64,000 nt of DNA from Methanosarcina sp. (GCA_003164755.1 PLUB01000057.1:1-64000); one strand, 5' to 3'. Shown: positions 1-10,594, numbered from the stretch's first letter. The notes: a model not told the origin generated them from the sequence alone. Translations and numbers: made by a program.

Positions 1-12
1 TTTAGATTTTTT

Positions 13-82
13 GCAACGGAACCTTTATAAACCATCTGTAAGTTTAGGGTGAAATTTAGGAGTTTATCAAATTCTCTACAGT
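13..82. repeat. Degraded MITE copy
   Basis: A short element whose right end GGAGTTTATCAAATTCTCTA matches the terminal inverted repeat of the MITE family seen intact at 26071-26167 and 60975-61071. The left end (CTTTATAAACCATCT) is a decayed version of the same repeat. The interior is shorter than in other copies. The call rests on visible similarity to those copies only. Confidence 0.45.
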
Positions 83-162
83 ATGTGCGTTTCTGTCAAA
101 TTAAGGCTGGAATAAAATATTTATTTTGAGTTTCCTTTTTGAATCAATTTTTCAGCCAGTGT

Positions 163-1167
163 TCATTCTTCTAGCATGAGGTCTCCTCTCAAATATGAGG
201 CAGCTCTTTCCGGAGGAACTGTATTGATATAAGTTCCCGTATTCAGCTCAAACCCTGCACTGATAGAAAGCCTAGGAAGAAGCCGAAGATTTAGGTGATA
301 TTCAGAATTTTTGAAAAGCTGATAAAACATATAGTTGAAAGGAATATTTCCTAAACTCCCCTATAACTTCTGAGAGAAGCTCTTAAAGTATCTCCAAGGG
401 CAAATAGGAGTTTATCATTGCAATCTCCGAGAAAACTCACATGTCTCCTGGGAAGAATCCACACTTCAAATGATCCCATCGAATAATAAGGGGCAAAGGC
501 TATAAATTCATTATTTCCAAAAATGAGTCTAGAAGATGCTTTTTCCTTAGCAAAGATTGCACAATAAGGACATGTTTTCCTTTCCTTAATAGCTTTCATT
601 TCCCTTTCGAGTGGAGGAGGACAAAATGGAAGGGCAATAAGCTGACTGTGAGAGTGATCCATTGAAGCTCCTGCGGCTTTCCCAAAATTTGTGAATAGGG
701 AGGACATAGAGTATTCTCCCCTGGGTCATATAATTGCATGTACGGGTTCTATAAACATTCATGAGTCCTGTGATCTCAAGGTCAGAAAAATCTTCTAGTC
801 TTCTCCCATGCAAAGGTGATTCTATAATAACTTCATGAAAACCATACCCAGGTTCAGAATGCAAGTCAATTTCTTGATTTTCGAGAGGATCAGGGACAGG
901 AGATAGGACAGGGTAGATATTTGGAAAACAGCGAAAATCCCAGTTAAGTATTCTCTTTTCAGGAGTATCTGCAAAAATTTTCCCATTTTTATATACTGCA
1001 GTAGCTAGGGGAGTATCTTCCTCAGCTCCTCCGCAAAACGAGCAACTTACAGGACTGTGTTTCGCTAAACTTTCAGCTTCATCTACAAAGTCCGAAGGTC
1101 TTTTAGTTCTTTCTTCAGCAATTATGCAGTATTCGAAAAGAAAATAATGCTTTCTGATTTCTGACAT
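163..1167 (-). pseudogene. galT: Galactose-1-phosphate uridylyltransferase, frameshifted
   Basis: GalT exchanges UMP between UDP-glucose and galactose-1-phosphate in the cytosolic Leloir pathway. Joining three frame segments gives one continuous family-length protein of about 335 codons. It starts at 1167 and carries an N-terminal CSFCGG (CxxC, zinc-type) near residue 42. It shifts frame around 700-725, then shows GASMDHSHSQ, which corresponds to the active-site HPH motif of the family, followed by a second CPYC pair. A second shift near 357-362 is needed to reach the C-terminal part (NYMFYQLFKNSEYHLNLRLL), which ends at the TGA at 163-165. Two independent shifts favour a real pseudogene over a single read error. 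No other galactose gene is adjacent. Family assignment is firm; loss of function is inferred. Confidence 0.85.
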
Positions 1168-2409
1168 ATAAGGTAAACCTCATTGATTCTTAGTTGCTCT
1201 TTTTTGATTTTTTTTCTTTTCTTGATTGTTGGAGATCTTATAGGATAAATTAATTTTTTTGTGGCCCTTTTTATCCTCTTATCTTAGATATATACTTCAA
1301 AATTAACTATGTAATTCTTTTCTATTTTTCAAGTTTACAATTCGTATATGACTTTAATGAATTTATTGCATACTCTATGTGTAGTCTTTGATGGATTAGA
1401 AGTCTTTTTAATATTTTCTGGTTTTTCTTAAAATTTGAAAAAATGAACCGCCACGTAAAGAAACAAAAACCCCAAACATCCCAGTGTAAATTCCTGGAAC
1501 CACGAAGAATATCTGTATAAGGTTTATTAAAGTATTTAACAAGGGCTCTACAATAACTATAACTTTGAAGTATAATTTAATTATGAAGTGGGATAAAACT
1601 ATGCAAAATAATGAAAACATATTAATTCAACTGTGTTTGTAGCATGTTCTTGTTGAATAGCACCTCAAGGATGGCTATTGGATTGAAGTATTGAGCTGGA
1701 TAACGACTCAAAACATGATATTGTAGGCTATGATTTTATTGATAGGGAGTTATAATCTGGTACCAAAATCCTGTGTAGGCAAAAAAGTCATGATTTCCAA
1801 GCTAGATAGTCCTATTGGAATGCGTTATGCAGAGATAACTTGAAACGGATTTAATGACATAGTGATTTATTACTAGCATGGAAAAAACACGGTAGAAATG
1901 ATTAAAAGACTAGGGCTTGTCAAAATTTTAAGCAAATGATAACTAATATAATATTCAAACAGGCTCTATACAAATTGATTCTGTAAATGTTAATATGTAA
2001 TAAAATATTGCTACATCTAGGATTATAGTGTATTAAAACAAATTTAGTACATATATATCAATAATTCCATATCTTAATGGAATTGCCATCATCAATCTTT
2101 ACTCTCGGTGCTTCAATTGCTTTCTTAGTGATATTTTGTTGTTGATCGTAAATCAGAGATCAATTTTTATTTTTGGTATGTTGACTCCCTAATTATTAAT
2201 GATTTTAAATGCACACTAAGTAGTGGAGAGCGAAACAAAACATTATTTGAGAATAAAGCTATAATCAAGATTAAAAGTTCATTCCCCAAGATCAAAATCC
2301 AATTTTAATATAGAGCCTATATAGCAAAGGGATGGTGGAGCTTGCTGACTCGTGAACAAAAGTTTAAACAATGAGGTAACAAGCCTTCAAGCTTTAATTT
2401 ACTAGCAAT
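1168..2409. other. AT-rich gene-poor stretch with faint coding traces
   Basis: No intact gene is supported here. Between about 1690 and 1940 the plus strand gives two overlapping reading segments with protein-like composition (for example VGKKVMISKLDSPIGMRYAE) broken by stops and a shift, so a decayed gene is likely but was not identified. A 70-codon minus-strand frame at 1408-1620 is hydrophobic, but composition alone does not support it. Confidence 0.4.
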
Positions 2410-2625
2410 TCACTTACTATATTTCTGTTTGGATGTGTAAACAAGGCCTTTGACAACTCCAATTGAAACTACTGCTATCAGCAATGCAGTTAATAGAACC
2501 ATAAGAAGGTTTTTCTCGTCAGCATATTTAAACATGAAATGGAATAAAAAAGCACTTAAAATTGCTCCAGCACCCACTATGATTAATGTTAGGGTTCCTA
2601 ACATTTTTTCGGTATCCTTGCCCAT
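2410..2625 (-). CDS. Small two-helix membrane protein, unknown function
   Basis: A 71-residue protein beginning MGKDTEKMLG, with two predicted membrane segments (about residues 8-28 and 39-59) joined by a short charged loop (KYADEKN) and ending in a lysine-rich tail. I chose the ATG at 2625 because AGGAG lies about nine bases upstream (2634-2639); longer in-frame starts would read through this site. No family is recognised. The start lies directly beside a MITE copy (2661-2757) that occupies the region where its promoter should be. That it is expressed is inferred from the good ribosome-binding site and clean frame. Confidence 0.6.
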   Translation of the reverse strand: MGKDTEKMLGTLTLIIVGAGAILSAFLFHFMFKYADEKNLLMVLLTALLIAVVSIGVVKGLVYTSKQKYSK

Positions 2626-2660
2626 CGCCCATTTTCTCCTTAATATAATTGCCAGCAAAT

Positions 2661-2757
2661 TGCTGAGGATTTTTATAAACCCTAATTTTTGGCTTTTTAT
2701 TTATAAGCATATATATCAGCAATTGTTGAATCAGTGGTTTATTGACATTTTCTAAGA
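2661..2757. repeat. MITE copy, full length, diverged
   Basis: Left end GAGGATTTTTATAAACCCTA and right end GTGGTTTATTGACATTTTCT are imperfect inverted copies of the family terminal repeat. The interior keeps the shared core TTTATAAGCATAT. Total length of about 97 bp matches the copies at 10595, 26071 and 60975. It sits upstream of the small membrane protein on the minus strand. Confidence 0.6.
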
Positions 2758-2821
2758 TTTAAAGTTTGCGAAAGGTTCGAAGTTTAATAGAGTAGTCTGA
2801 TAGTTAGTTATATTTTCTAAA

Positions 2822-2945
2822 GGTCTATTACCTTAAAGTTTATAGTCCTAAACATACACTGTATATACATGACTAAATCGGTTGATGATGTTCATTGTAT
2901 TGATGTTAGTTATTTAAACGCAAAACAGAGATTGGAAAATGCAGA
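2822..2945 (+). repeat. Integrase 5' region, copy 1 of a dispersed duplication
   Basis: This 124-bp block (leader plus first codons of the integrase pseudogene) recurs at 32301-32424 with few differences. The leader CCTTAAAGTTTATAGTCCTA and the start MTKSVDD are shared. It shows that the integrase existed at least twice here. Confidence 0.8.
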
Positions 2946-4082
2946 CATTGGAAAAGAAAACAAAGCATAAATTGAAAATTTTTCAATTGCTCTTCGACGG
3001 GAAGGAGCGGTAAAAACAACAATTACATGGTACCTGTACTATACAACTTGGATTGTCGAGCGACTTCAAAAACTAGGATTTAATGAGACCTTGGACAAAC
3101 TGGATCCCAATACTTTTGATAGATTGCTTATTTCATTTGAGGATGAAAGAAAATTATCTTCCGGCACTATTCAAAATTATAAAAAATTGATAAAATAATT
3201 TTTCAGATGGTCCACAGATGGTAAGCAGCCTAAATGGATTATGGATCTCAAGCTGAAAATAGTTGAAAGCCCTGTAAACCTTCAGACATACTAACCAGAG
3301 ATGGAGTATACCCGACTTCTTGAAGGCTGCGGACATCCACGAGATAGAGCAATCATTGCTTCTTGCAGATGGCGGAATGAGAGTAGGAGCTCTGCTATCC
3401 TGCAGGGTTAAAAATGTGGAATTTAACCAATATGGAGCAAGGATTTACCTTTCAAAAACGAGAGTTAACAAGACTACACCTGCAAAAGGGCTACCACTTA
3501 CTTGGAGCGCGGGATATTTGAATCAGTGGCTTGCAGTTCATCCTCTTCACGAAGATCCAGAAGCTCCATTATGGATTACTCTTAACAAAAATAAAGAAGC
3601 TGTGGGCTATAAAACTATTCGAAAAATGTAAAGACTACAGCCGAAAAAGTAGGCATCAAGAAAAATGTATACCCACATTTGCTACGACATATGGCTATCA
3701 CAAACTGGATTTTATATGGTCTCAATGAGCAGGAAATTAAGCACAGAGCAGGCTGGAGTCGGGGCAGTACTCAAATGTTCAAAATTTATGCAAATTTCAC
3801 GGATCACGAAATTAACAATAGTATTTTTGAGAAATATGGGCTCAAGACTGAAGACAAAAGACATGTTACACTTAATAGATGCCCACGGTGTAATAATGTA
3901 TTAAAACCGGATGATAAATTTTGTAGCCAATGTGCACTGGTTCTCTATCAAGAAACCGCCTAGAACTAGAGAAAGATAACGAAAAACTAGATTTGTCATT
4001 CTTAGAAGTTTCCAGTGTAGATCCAAAAGTTTTAGAAAAAATAGCCATGGAAGTCAAAAAACTTCTAAACAAGCAAACTTAA
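2869..4082 (+). pseudogene. Tyrosine recombinase/integrase with C-terminal zinc ribbon, decayed
   Basis: Reads as a phage-integrase-family site-specific recombinase of about 400 codons. It starts MTKSVDD at 2869 and runs through an N-terminal core-binding region. The catalytic region shows GGMRVGALL (first catalytic Arg), HLLRHMAITNWI (H-x-x-R box) and FKIYANF (nucleophilic Tyr). A zinc-ribbon tail follows (CPRCN and CSQCA), then a charged C-terminus ending at 4080-4082. The frame is broken by stops near 2968, 3196 and 3292 and by shifts near 3350 and 3625-3640, so it is dead. Such recombinases mobilise archaeal viruses and integrative elements, so this marks an old element. Its first 25 or so codons occur again at 32348. 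Confidence 0.85.
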
Positions 4083-4211
4083 AATATGAGAGAAAAAATT
4101 TCCTTTTTATTCCGAATTGTTGAATATTTCTGTTAATAATATCAAACTAATTTAATTATATCGGGTGAAAAGTTTGCTTATTTAATTAAAAAAGTTGGAA
4201 AATTTGTCAAA

Positions 4212-4775
4212 TTAATCTGTACCAGCGTCTGGTACCCAACTTTCAAACTTATCTTGTTTCTTCTGTGCCATTTCACGCGCTTTACGAAATATCATTTTAG
4301 TCAGGTCTTTGTTGAAAGTATGATAAGTTATGTATTTTCCTCCCTTGTCTTCGAATTCCCGTTCTATCTCTTCAAGTTTGGGATTTTCAATGGAAATTAA
4401 TTTCTTCCCTTTAAGAAAACTAGGTGCATCTTTACGATCTATATAATAATTTATTCTTTGCTGAATTTCTGCATCTGATATTTCATTTTTTGTTTGTCTT
4501 AAGTATTCTATGGCTTCTCTATTAGATTGTCCTTTCAGAATATCCTTGGAAACACATGCTTCAAATGCTATATTGATACTGAAGGTTGTTCCACATATTA
4601 CCATCCAGTTATTTGGATTATGAAGATATTCCTAATTCGGTAGGATTATGACGTTTTCTGACAATTCAACAAGTTTTTGAATATCAGTTATTAATTTATT
4701 TTTGTCATTGGTTAGAAAAAGTATAAATAATTCAGGGAATAACTGTAATTTTTCCTTAAATTTTTTAGTTAGTAT
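4212..4775 (-). pseudogene. Unknown protein frame with one in-frame TAG
   Basis: From the ATG at 4604 a 130-residue charged protein can be read to the stop at 4212. The same frame is open for nine codons upstream of that ATG, then meets a TAG at 4632-4634, then is open for a further 47 codons up to 4775. The flanking parts (VELSENVIILPN and EYLHNPNNWMVICGT) look like one continuous protein. No plausible ATG exists in the upstream part. Either this is an N-terminally truncated pseudogene with an amber mutation, or TAG is read as pyrrolysine, as Methanosarcina can do. No family is recognised. Truncation is the more cautious reading. Confidence 0.45.
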
Positions 4776-4935
4776 TTAAAAGCAATATAGTTATGTAAAA
4801 CTGCGGTGGACTAAAGTTTTTTCCAGCTAGCTTCGAACTATAAAATTGTCCTATCTTGCAGACTTTAAAGAACTAGTAATTACACAGTTGATATATAATC
4901 TCGAATACAGAAAACCTGATCAGGATTAGTGAGAT

Positions 4936-5454
4936 TTAGACAATTGTGTATGTACCGTTGCTGTTTTTCAATTTAACTACATAAGACGGAGCAGAATTTT
5001 TCATTTGATTGTCGATCATAACAGAATATTTGCCTGAGTTTAATGACGGCACAAAACCGTTTCTAATATCGGAAATCGGAACAGAATTTTTACCCAAATA
5101 AGATGAAGGAACTAAACTGCCCATTAGATAAGAAATTGGAATATGACCGTTACTTGAACCTGATGACGGAATATAAAGTTCTATGATATGCAATTTCGAA
5201 ATAGAAACTTTTGCTGAAACTGTTATCAGGTCAATAATTTTGATATAACCACTACTTGGATTTGACGAATCAACAAAATATTTGCTTTCATTTGATTGCA
5301 GAACAGAATATTTGCCTGAGTATGATGAAGGAGCAGAATTGTTTGTGAGATTAGAGCTTCCACTTACCAATTCAAATGTCAATGATACTACAACAAAGAC
5401 TAGTATTGAGACGGTCAAGATTTTATTTATTTCACCAAATATTTCGTTTACCAT
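4936..5454 (-). CDS. Secreted or anchored protein with about 20-residue repeats
   Basis: A 172-residue protein starting at 5454, with AGGAG seven bases upstream. Residues 10-32 form a hydrophobic signal or anchor segment (ILTVSILVFVVVSLTF). The exported part carries degenerate repeats of about 20 residues with the pattern PSx(3)GKxSV, seen as PSSYSGKYSV, PSSYLGKNSV and PSLNSGKYSV. Composition is rich in Ser, Asn and Tyr, as in archaeal surface proteins. No family is recognised; a cell-surface location is inferred from the leader. It stands alone, with AT-rich spacers on both sides. Confidence 0.6.
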   Translation of the reverse strand: MVNEIFGEINKILTVSILVFVVVSLTFELVSGSSNLTNNSAPSSYSGKYSVLQSNESKYFVDSSNPSSGYIKIIDLITVSAKVSISKLHIIELYIPSSGSSNGHIPISYLMGSLVPSSYLGKNSVPISDIRNGFVPSLNSGKYSVMIDNQMKNSAPSYVVKLKNSNGTYTIV

Positions 5455-5857
5455 TCATTTACTCCTAAATATTGGTTTATCTAAGCATATACCTAATAGT
5501 CTCTATTTTGAAAAGAACTAAAAGGTGAAAAATAAATTATATTTTCTAACTAAAAATTAAGATAAGTTTTATTTGATACAATATATTTGTGGATTATATT
5601 GTAGTCATAGTACATCATCACACATAACGTTTAATTAATCTATGTATTAATATTCATACTATATAATTAAAAGAGAAATTTAGATTAGAAATATAGCTAT
5701 GGGATTTATAATATTTAACTGAACAAAAAAATCTTCAAATTTTGTCTTATTAAATAAAAAATTTATGGGAAAATTGTTTGCTAATTTAGCTTCTCAATTA
5801 CATTAATACATACTCTGAAAACTATAGTAATTATTTTAAATAATGCGATGTTTTATG

Positions 5858-5965
5858 CGTAAATATATGTTTTTTAACTATTCAACCTGGGGAAAAAAAT
5901 GTCAACAACCATCTTTACTGAGATTAATTGATCAAATTTCGGTGGGTGGATTTTGATATTATCAC
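5858..5965. repeat. Dispersed repeat family Z, copy 1
   Basis: About 100 bp similar to 19568-19690. Shared words include TTTACTGAGATT and GGTGGG in the same order and spacing, preceded by an AT-rich block and GGGAAAAA. Neither copy is coding in the same frame. Function unknown. Confidence 0.5.
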
Positions 5966-6190
5966 TGCTTTGAATTTGTTTAATCTTTCTAGTGCCTATT
6001 TTAAGTCCATTTCACGAAGAGAAAAAAAGCAAATATTCCTACAAAGATACCAAAAAATGCAATGCCAATAATGACTTTAACTATAAAATATACTGCTTGC
6101 TTCATCTTAATTTTGTTATCAAGCATGTAAATAACAGCCACTTCCTGGTCAAATGTCATCAATTACTTAGTTTTTTGTGTTAATTTAAAT

Positions 6191-6540
6191 GATCAGGTTG
6201 ATCTTAGATGTCAAAAAGGAACTCTGTGAGCTGCGGGGGGAAATGCCTACAGCTCGATCAAATCTCTACTTGAGTATATGGGGTTATACACCATTTATAA
6301 TTAAATTTATTTGATTATATACTTTTATGAATATATTCTACGAACTTAAAGTAATTAGTATTAACATTATGTGGTCCTAGTCTCATGAATTATAATCTAG
6401 GAAGCCTTTTCCAGACAATCACTAAATCATGTAATCTCAGCCCCTATAACAAGTTTTTTGAGTGTTCTCTAAGGGGATATACCTTACTAGACTCGGGAAA
6501 ATGTCCTATACTGCCCCAATGCGGTCTTAGTTGACTAGAG
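6191..6540. repeat. Dispersed repeat family X, copy 1
   Basis: About 350 bp collinear with 53446-53800, with a shorter third copy at 55503-55660. A conserved hairpin lies at 6230-6253 (GCTG ... CAGC with GG/CC inside). Shared islands further on include ATTATGTGGTC, CTCATGAATTAT and TTTTTTGAGT. No shared reading frame is visible. Confidence 0.6.
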
Positions 6541-6960
6541 TATATTCAAATCGTCCCTAGTGGCATGTTGTAAGACTAATAATTGATCCACATCGTTCGA
6601 TTATCAATTCCAATTCTGTATTGTTTATTGCAGGACCAAGGACCTTGATTATATTCTCTATCCATCGTTGTTTTTGGATAGTTATGTTTTACCTTACAAT
6701 GCAGTTTTCTTAGCTGGTGTCTGAATTCAGACTAAAAGTTATTTTCCGTAATAGTTTCTCTAAAATTTAAAATGTTGTTGCACTATTGGAGCTTTGAAAG
6801 TCCAGATAAGTTTTAAAAATAATATCGAAATTAATTTAATAAATAAATAATATATTTTTTAAGTAGGAATCTTTAATTTGGAGAGTGAAGTATTAAACTA
6901 TGTGTATTTGTTTAGTTATTTTTCATCATTACTATTTCAAACAACTTCAGGAGACTGAAT

Positions 6961-7527
6961 ATGGACACATCTAAATGTGATGAAGCGAGTCAAAGTCATA
7001 TTATCATAACGGCTTTAGGAATTACGGTGCTGACGTTTTTTATCCTAGTGAGTATCGCAGGCGCGACGCAGGATCCAATGGTTTGGAAGTATAAAGGGAG
7101 CGTACTTTCTGACCAAAATAACAAAGCAATTGAAATTAATCCGCAGAATTCAATCGATTGATATAGTAAAGGACGTACTCTATATAAATTAAATAAATAT
7201 GATGAAGCAATAAAAGCATATGAAAAAGCAATTGAACTTAACCCACAGGATTCAAAATCTTGGAACAATAAAGGAATTGCTTTGTATAATTTAAATAAAT
7301 ACGATGAAGCAATAAAAGCATATGACAAAGCAATTGAAATTGATCTGCGGAATTCATTGGCTTGGTATAATAAAGGAGATTCTTTAGGTAGATTGAATAA
7401 ATCTGATGAAGCAAAAAAAGCATATGATAAAGCGAATGGAATTAATCCGAATAGTCCATATGCTTGGAATGGCAACGGACGTGATTTTGATAATTTGATT
7501 TGCTTAGAACTATTAAGAATTTTTTAA
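6961..7527 (+). pseudogene. Membrane-anchored TPR protein with in-frame TGA
   Basis: An N-terminal membrane segment (residues 17-34, ALGITVLTFFILVSIAGA) is followed by tetratricopeptide repeats of the DEAIKAYDKAIEI type, which mediate protein-protein contacts, here probably outside the membrane. A TGA at 7159-7161 interrupts the frame exactly where the repeat consensus expects the conserved Trp (NSI-D-W-Y-S-K-G), so a single TGG to TGA change explains it. The frame then stays open to 7527 through three more repeats. The last repeat (NSPYAWNGNGRDFDNL) is degraded, so the C-terminus is probably truncated too. Related TPR genes lie at 33700 and 36400. Confidence 0.7.
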
Positions 7528-8204
7528 TAGATTCTAAAGGAATAACTAGTTTTTAACTTAGTGCAGGAATCCAAACTAGGATTCAGAAATAAAGAAAACA
7601 GATATGGTTTCGCGAGATAAATTTAATATATAGAAAGAATTTGGATAACTGTATATATAATTTAGGAAATTGTAACCCAATTTGTAGTTATTATATATTA
7701 TTTATCCTCAAAAAAATATGTTATGTTTTAAGAATGATATTCAGAAGTACACTCGGAGTCCTAACAGTTGAAATCAACACTTCTGAAACTTGGAAAAATG
7801 TATTTATCGTCAATTACATATGTTTTTTACTGATCGTAACTGCAAGATTGAGTGAAGGAAAGTACTGAAAAATGGAAGGGAAAAGTAAATCTCTCTATAC
7901 TTTCTTTCTCCCATGTTTTCCTGAGTTATATAGCGTCAGATGATTGTAATTTGAATATTTAAATTAAATGACATATTTTTTGTTTGGATTTTAATTTAGG
8001 ATATCAAATTAGCTCTTAAAATTCGTGATTCAATTGGACAGTAAGGAATGCATTTTCAAGAAATAAACGATTAATTACAACAATTTTATTCCCAGCAGAA
8101 TTGTATATATTTAAAATAAAAAATAATACTCCAACTATTAAAAGATCTACCTCTATTTCTAAGGCTGGTAGATATCTATAAACAAGATTATTTATTCAAC
8201 TCAC
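7528..8204. other. No gene supported
   Basis: AT-rich spacer. A 75-codon plus-strand frame at 7641-7868 has no start site signal and no recognisable composition; I do not call it. Confidence 0.4.
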
Positions 8205-8345
8205 TTTCCACAGGTGTACACAAGAATTCCATCTATTTTCCCAATATGACAATAGCTTAAAAATTAATCTAACTTTCAATGAATAATAGCTGACAAATAG
8301 GCTAATAAATTATATCTCTGTGTACATATACAAAATGTCGGATTT
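8205..8345. repeat. Dispersed repeat family Y, copy 1
   Basis: About 140 bp closely similar to 28248-28385, including CAATAGCTTAAAAATTAAT and AATAATAG. On the minus strand both copies end in a start-like ATG followed by similar codons (M-E/K-F-x-C-T), so the repeat may be the 5' flank of a decayed gene family. Confidence 0.55.
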
Positions 8346-8387
8346 AAAGTATTTTGCGAAATATGATACCATTTAAAAATTACATAT

Positions 8388-8693
8388 TCAGAGAAATTCG
8401 AGGCAAAGATCTACGTAGTATTCTCTTGAAATCTTTTTTAGCCAATCAGGCACCAGACCATTCCTGTCAATTATGATTTCATTAAGGTAGTATAGAGATT
8501 CCTCTGTCCTACATTCGCTGAGCCTCTTTATGGCAATTCTCCTCCCCCATGAAGATCTTTCATCATCAAAAGCTTCAAGATAAAGCTGGTATTCTTTACT
8601 ATCCTCCATTACATAATTGACATTACCAATCGGATATAACTGTTTGTGTTGGATCTCAGGAATTAAGGGATTTTTTAATATTTTCTGGATCAC
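8388..8693 (-). CDS. Hypothetical protein, 101 residues
   Basis: A clean 101-codon frame from a GTG at 8693. The protein is charged and helical (WGRRIAIKRLSECRTEESLYYLNEIIIDRNG), reminiscent of a pair of HEAT-like helices, but no family can be named. An alternative start is the ATG at 8609 (MEDSKEY). No strong ribosome-binding site is seen for either. It lies between repeat Y and an IS5 remnant, so it may itself be a gene fragment. Confidence 0.4.
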   Translation of the reverse strand: MIQKILKNPLIPEIQHKQLYPIGNVNYVMEDSKEYQLYLEAFDDERSSWGRRIAIKRLSECRTEESLYYLNEIIIDRNGLVPDWLKKISREYYVDLCLEFL

Positions 8694-8921
8694 AAAAATT
8701 CATCATAATCTTCTACATTCTACAAGTGCAACAAATTAGAAATCCGGAAAATAGTAACAAATTTTGGAATTTAATATGGCCAAAATAAATTATGTAGTAA
8801 AGGTCTCTATGAAAGTTCTTTTGTCCAATAAATGTAGGAAAATAAAGAGATACTCAAGATAATACCGGTATTCTATGGATCGAATAAAGCTATGTGACTA
8901 GATATAGTGACGCCTGGATTT

Positions 8922-10043
8922 AGATAGAACTCTATATAAACTTTTCTGCATTTGGATATTGGAAGGTCAAAATCTCTTAACAATAATTTTTGTCCCTAAA
9001 AGCTCTAACTAGGTTTGCTCCAAAAGAAGAATAAAACATCTTCAGCTAATTGGAGACAAACTTGCTGAAATTGATTCCTTAATTTATTGGAAAATCGTTT
9101 GTGTGATTTTTGATTCCATGCCATATTAAATAATTCTGTTTAAAATTCTTGTTTTACAGCAATAGCATGATCTTTCCGACTTTTGATTTGAGAAATAATG
9201 TATTGATCAACTTTCTTTCAGTAAATTTTTTGGTTTTCCTTAGTATATATCATACAGTACCAAAGTTTGGTCATTCAGAAGGACGATTATTGATAATTGC
9301 AATGAATAATAAATATGTGGACAGTTGTAAAACCAACTTTATTGCCTTGATATTGGGAAATAACAAAATGGGATGATTAAGGAAGCCACTTTTCCTCATT
9401 CAGATTATGGACATGCAAATACGGATAAACATCGGGAAAATGAAGCAGTAAAAAGGAGAAGCAGAAGCAGAACCTGAACAAAAAAATGGTATCAAGGCAT
9501 ACTTTGATATAAACTCATAGAGCAATAGGCAGACATTATTATAGGATCAGAAAATTCAAGAAAAAGACTGCATAAATTCATGATTTTCAGGTTTATTTAC
9601 CACAAAAATGGAATGTTTTGCAAAGGCAAATAATACTTTGGAGAAAAATCAAAAAATTATGCTGAAGCGATGAAAAGAAAGGTAAAAGAAAGTTCTCTGG
9701 GAATGAGTGGTATAATTAAGAAACATAAGGATCAGCTCAAAAAGAGCTTCAAGTAAACGAGTTTCTGCAGTATCTAAAAAGATATTCAAAGCAAAAAAAG
9801 TTTTTGTCACTACTGTTCAAAGAATGAATCTAAAGATGTTGTGTGCAGCTTTTTGTTATAATCTTTATTTTTGATGACATTGAGAATAAAAAGAGTATTT
9901 ATGGATATTGGGAACTATCTTTAACAAAATCAAAGAATAGTGAAGGAGATAAAAATCGAATCAAATACAGAAATTAGCTAGAAAGATTTGAGCAGAATTC
10001 ACGGGAATAAAAAAATTAAAGTTGAATCAGAATCCTCCCTATT
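8922..10043 (+). mobile_element. IS5-family insertion sequence remnant, copy A
   Basis: Decayed transposase on the plus strand, read in several frames. Recognisable pieces are GDKLAEIDSLIYWK, a frame with the HSDYGHANTDKHRENE segment (DDE-type transposase core), YFGEKSKNYAEAMKRK and VFVTTVQRMNLKMLCAAFC, all in the order expected for Methanosarcina IS5-type transposases. Ends resemble those of copies B-D (left about CTCTATATAAAC, right AATCAGAATCCTCC). Many stops and shifts: inactive. Confidence 0.75.
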
Positions 10044-10059
10044 TTATAGCACAGTAGTT

Positions 10060-10160
10060 TGGTAACTGAGTTCCATTTTATAGTGCAAACATGGCTTAAA
10101 ATATAACTCTGTTAGTTGAGAATGGTTCTCTGGGAATTTTCCATCTCCACAAAAGTTGAG
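10060..10160. repeat. Orphan end of an IS200-like element
   Basis: The block with GCTTAAAATATAACTC and GTTAG recurs at 51510-51600 beside an IS200-type tnpA remnant, and shorter at 12655-12680 beside another. Here no transposase accompanies it. Confidence 0.35.
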
Positions 10161-10222
10161 GTATTCGATTGGAATAAATCTATTAGTAATTGCATCTAAT
10201 ATCAGATGAGGTGATATATATT

Positions 10223-10423
10223 ATGACAAAAGGATCTGATATAGATAGCAATAAATATAGAACTTCGTATTATAATCGTATGAATAAATTAAATAATAAC
10301 GAGCTTATATGGGAATTTAACAATGTAAAAAAATATCCTTCAGGCACACCAAAGGATGAGTTCATCAAAATACGGATGCAGGTATTAGAAATGCTTGCAT
10401 CTGAGCGAGGTATCCTACTCTAA
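10223..10423 (+). CDS. Small hydrophilic protein, unknown function
   Basis: A 66-residue protein starting MTKGSDIDSN. The ATG at 10223 is chosen because GAGGTGAT, a strong match to the archaeal anti-Shine-Dalgarno, lies at 10208-10215. The sequence is charged and probably helical (NKLNNNELIWEFNNV, then DEFIKIRMQVLEMLASE). No family is recognised. The ribosome-binding site and intact frame amid decayed sequence suggest it is a real gene. Confidence 0.6.
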   Translation: MTKGSDIDSNKYRTSYYNRMNKLNNNELIWEFNNVKKYPSGTPKDEFIKIRMQVLEMLASERGILL

Positions 10424-10594
10424 ACATGTCCTTTGTACTTTTTGTACTTGCTAATTATATGGATCCTATATTATAGTTTAGTTTTTGAACTAATACATGC
10501 AAACCTGTAGCTCAGGTCCATGGCTTAATTTTCTCCATTATTACAATGGCTTTATCTCCACCTTATCTTTTAATCCCTTCCTATAGGCCGAAAT
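10424..10594. other. No gene supported
   Basis: Short AT-rich spacer between the small gene and a MITE. Nothing further is recognised. Confidence 0.4.

Larger units (their letters stand above)
5455..6960. other. Non-coding AT-rich spacer carrying two dispersed repeats
   Basis: No gene is supported. It contains repeat family Z (5858-5965) and repeat family X (6191-6540), listed separately. The rest (5520-5850, 6560-6960) shows only AT-rich sequence. The leader of the TPR gene with GGAG near 6950 closes the stretch. Confidence 0.5.

Noticed and set aside
4632..4634. Calling the 4212-4775 frame a confirmed pyrrolysine protein
   Set aside because: There is no start codon for the longer frame, and in-frame TAGs also occur in an obvious pseudogene at 35754-37548.
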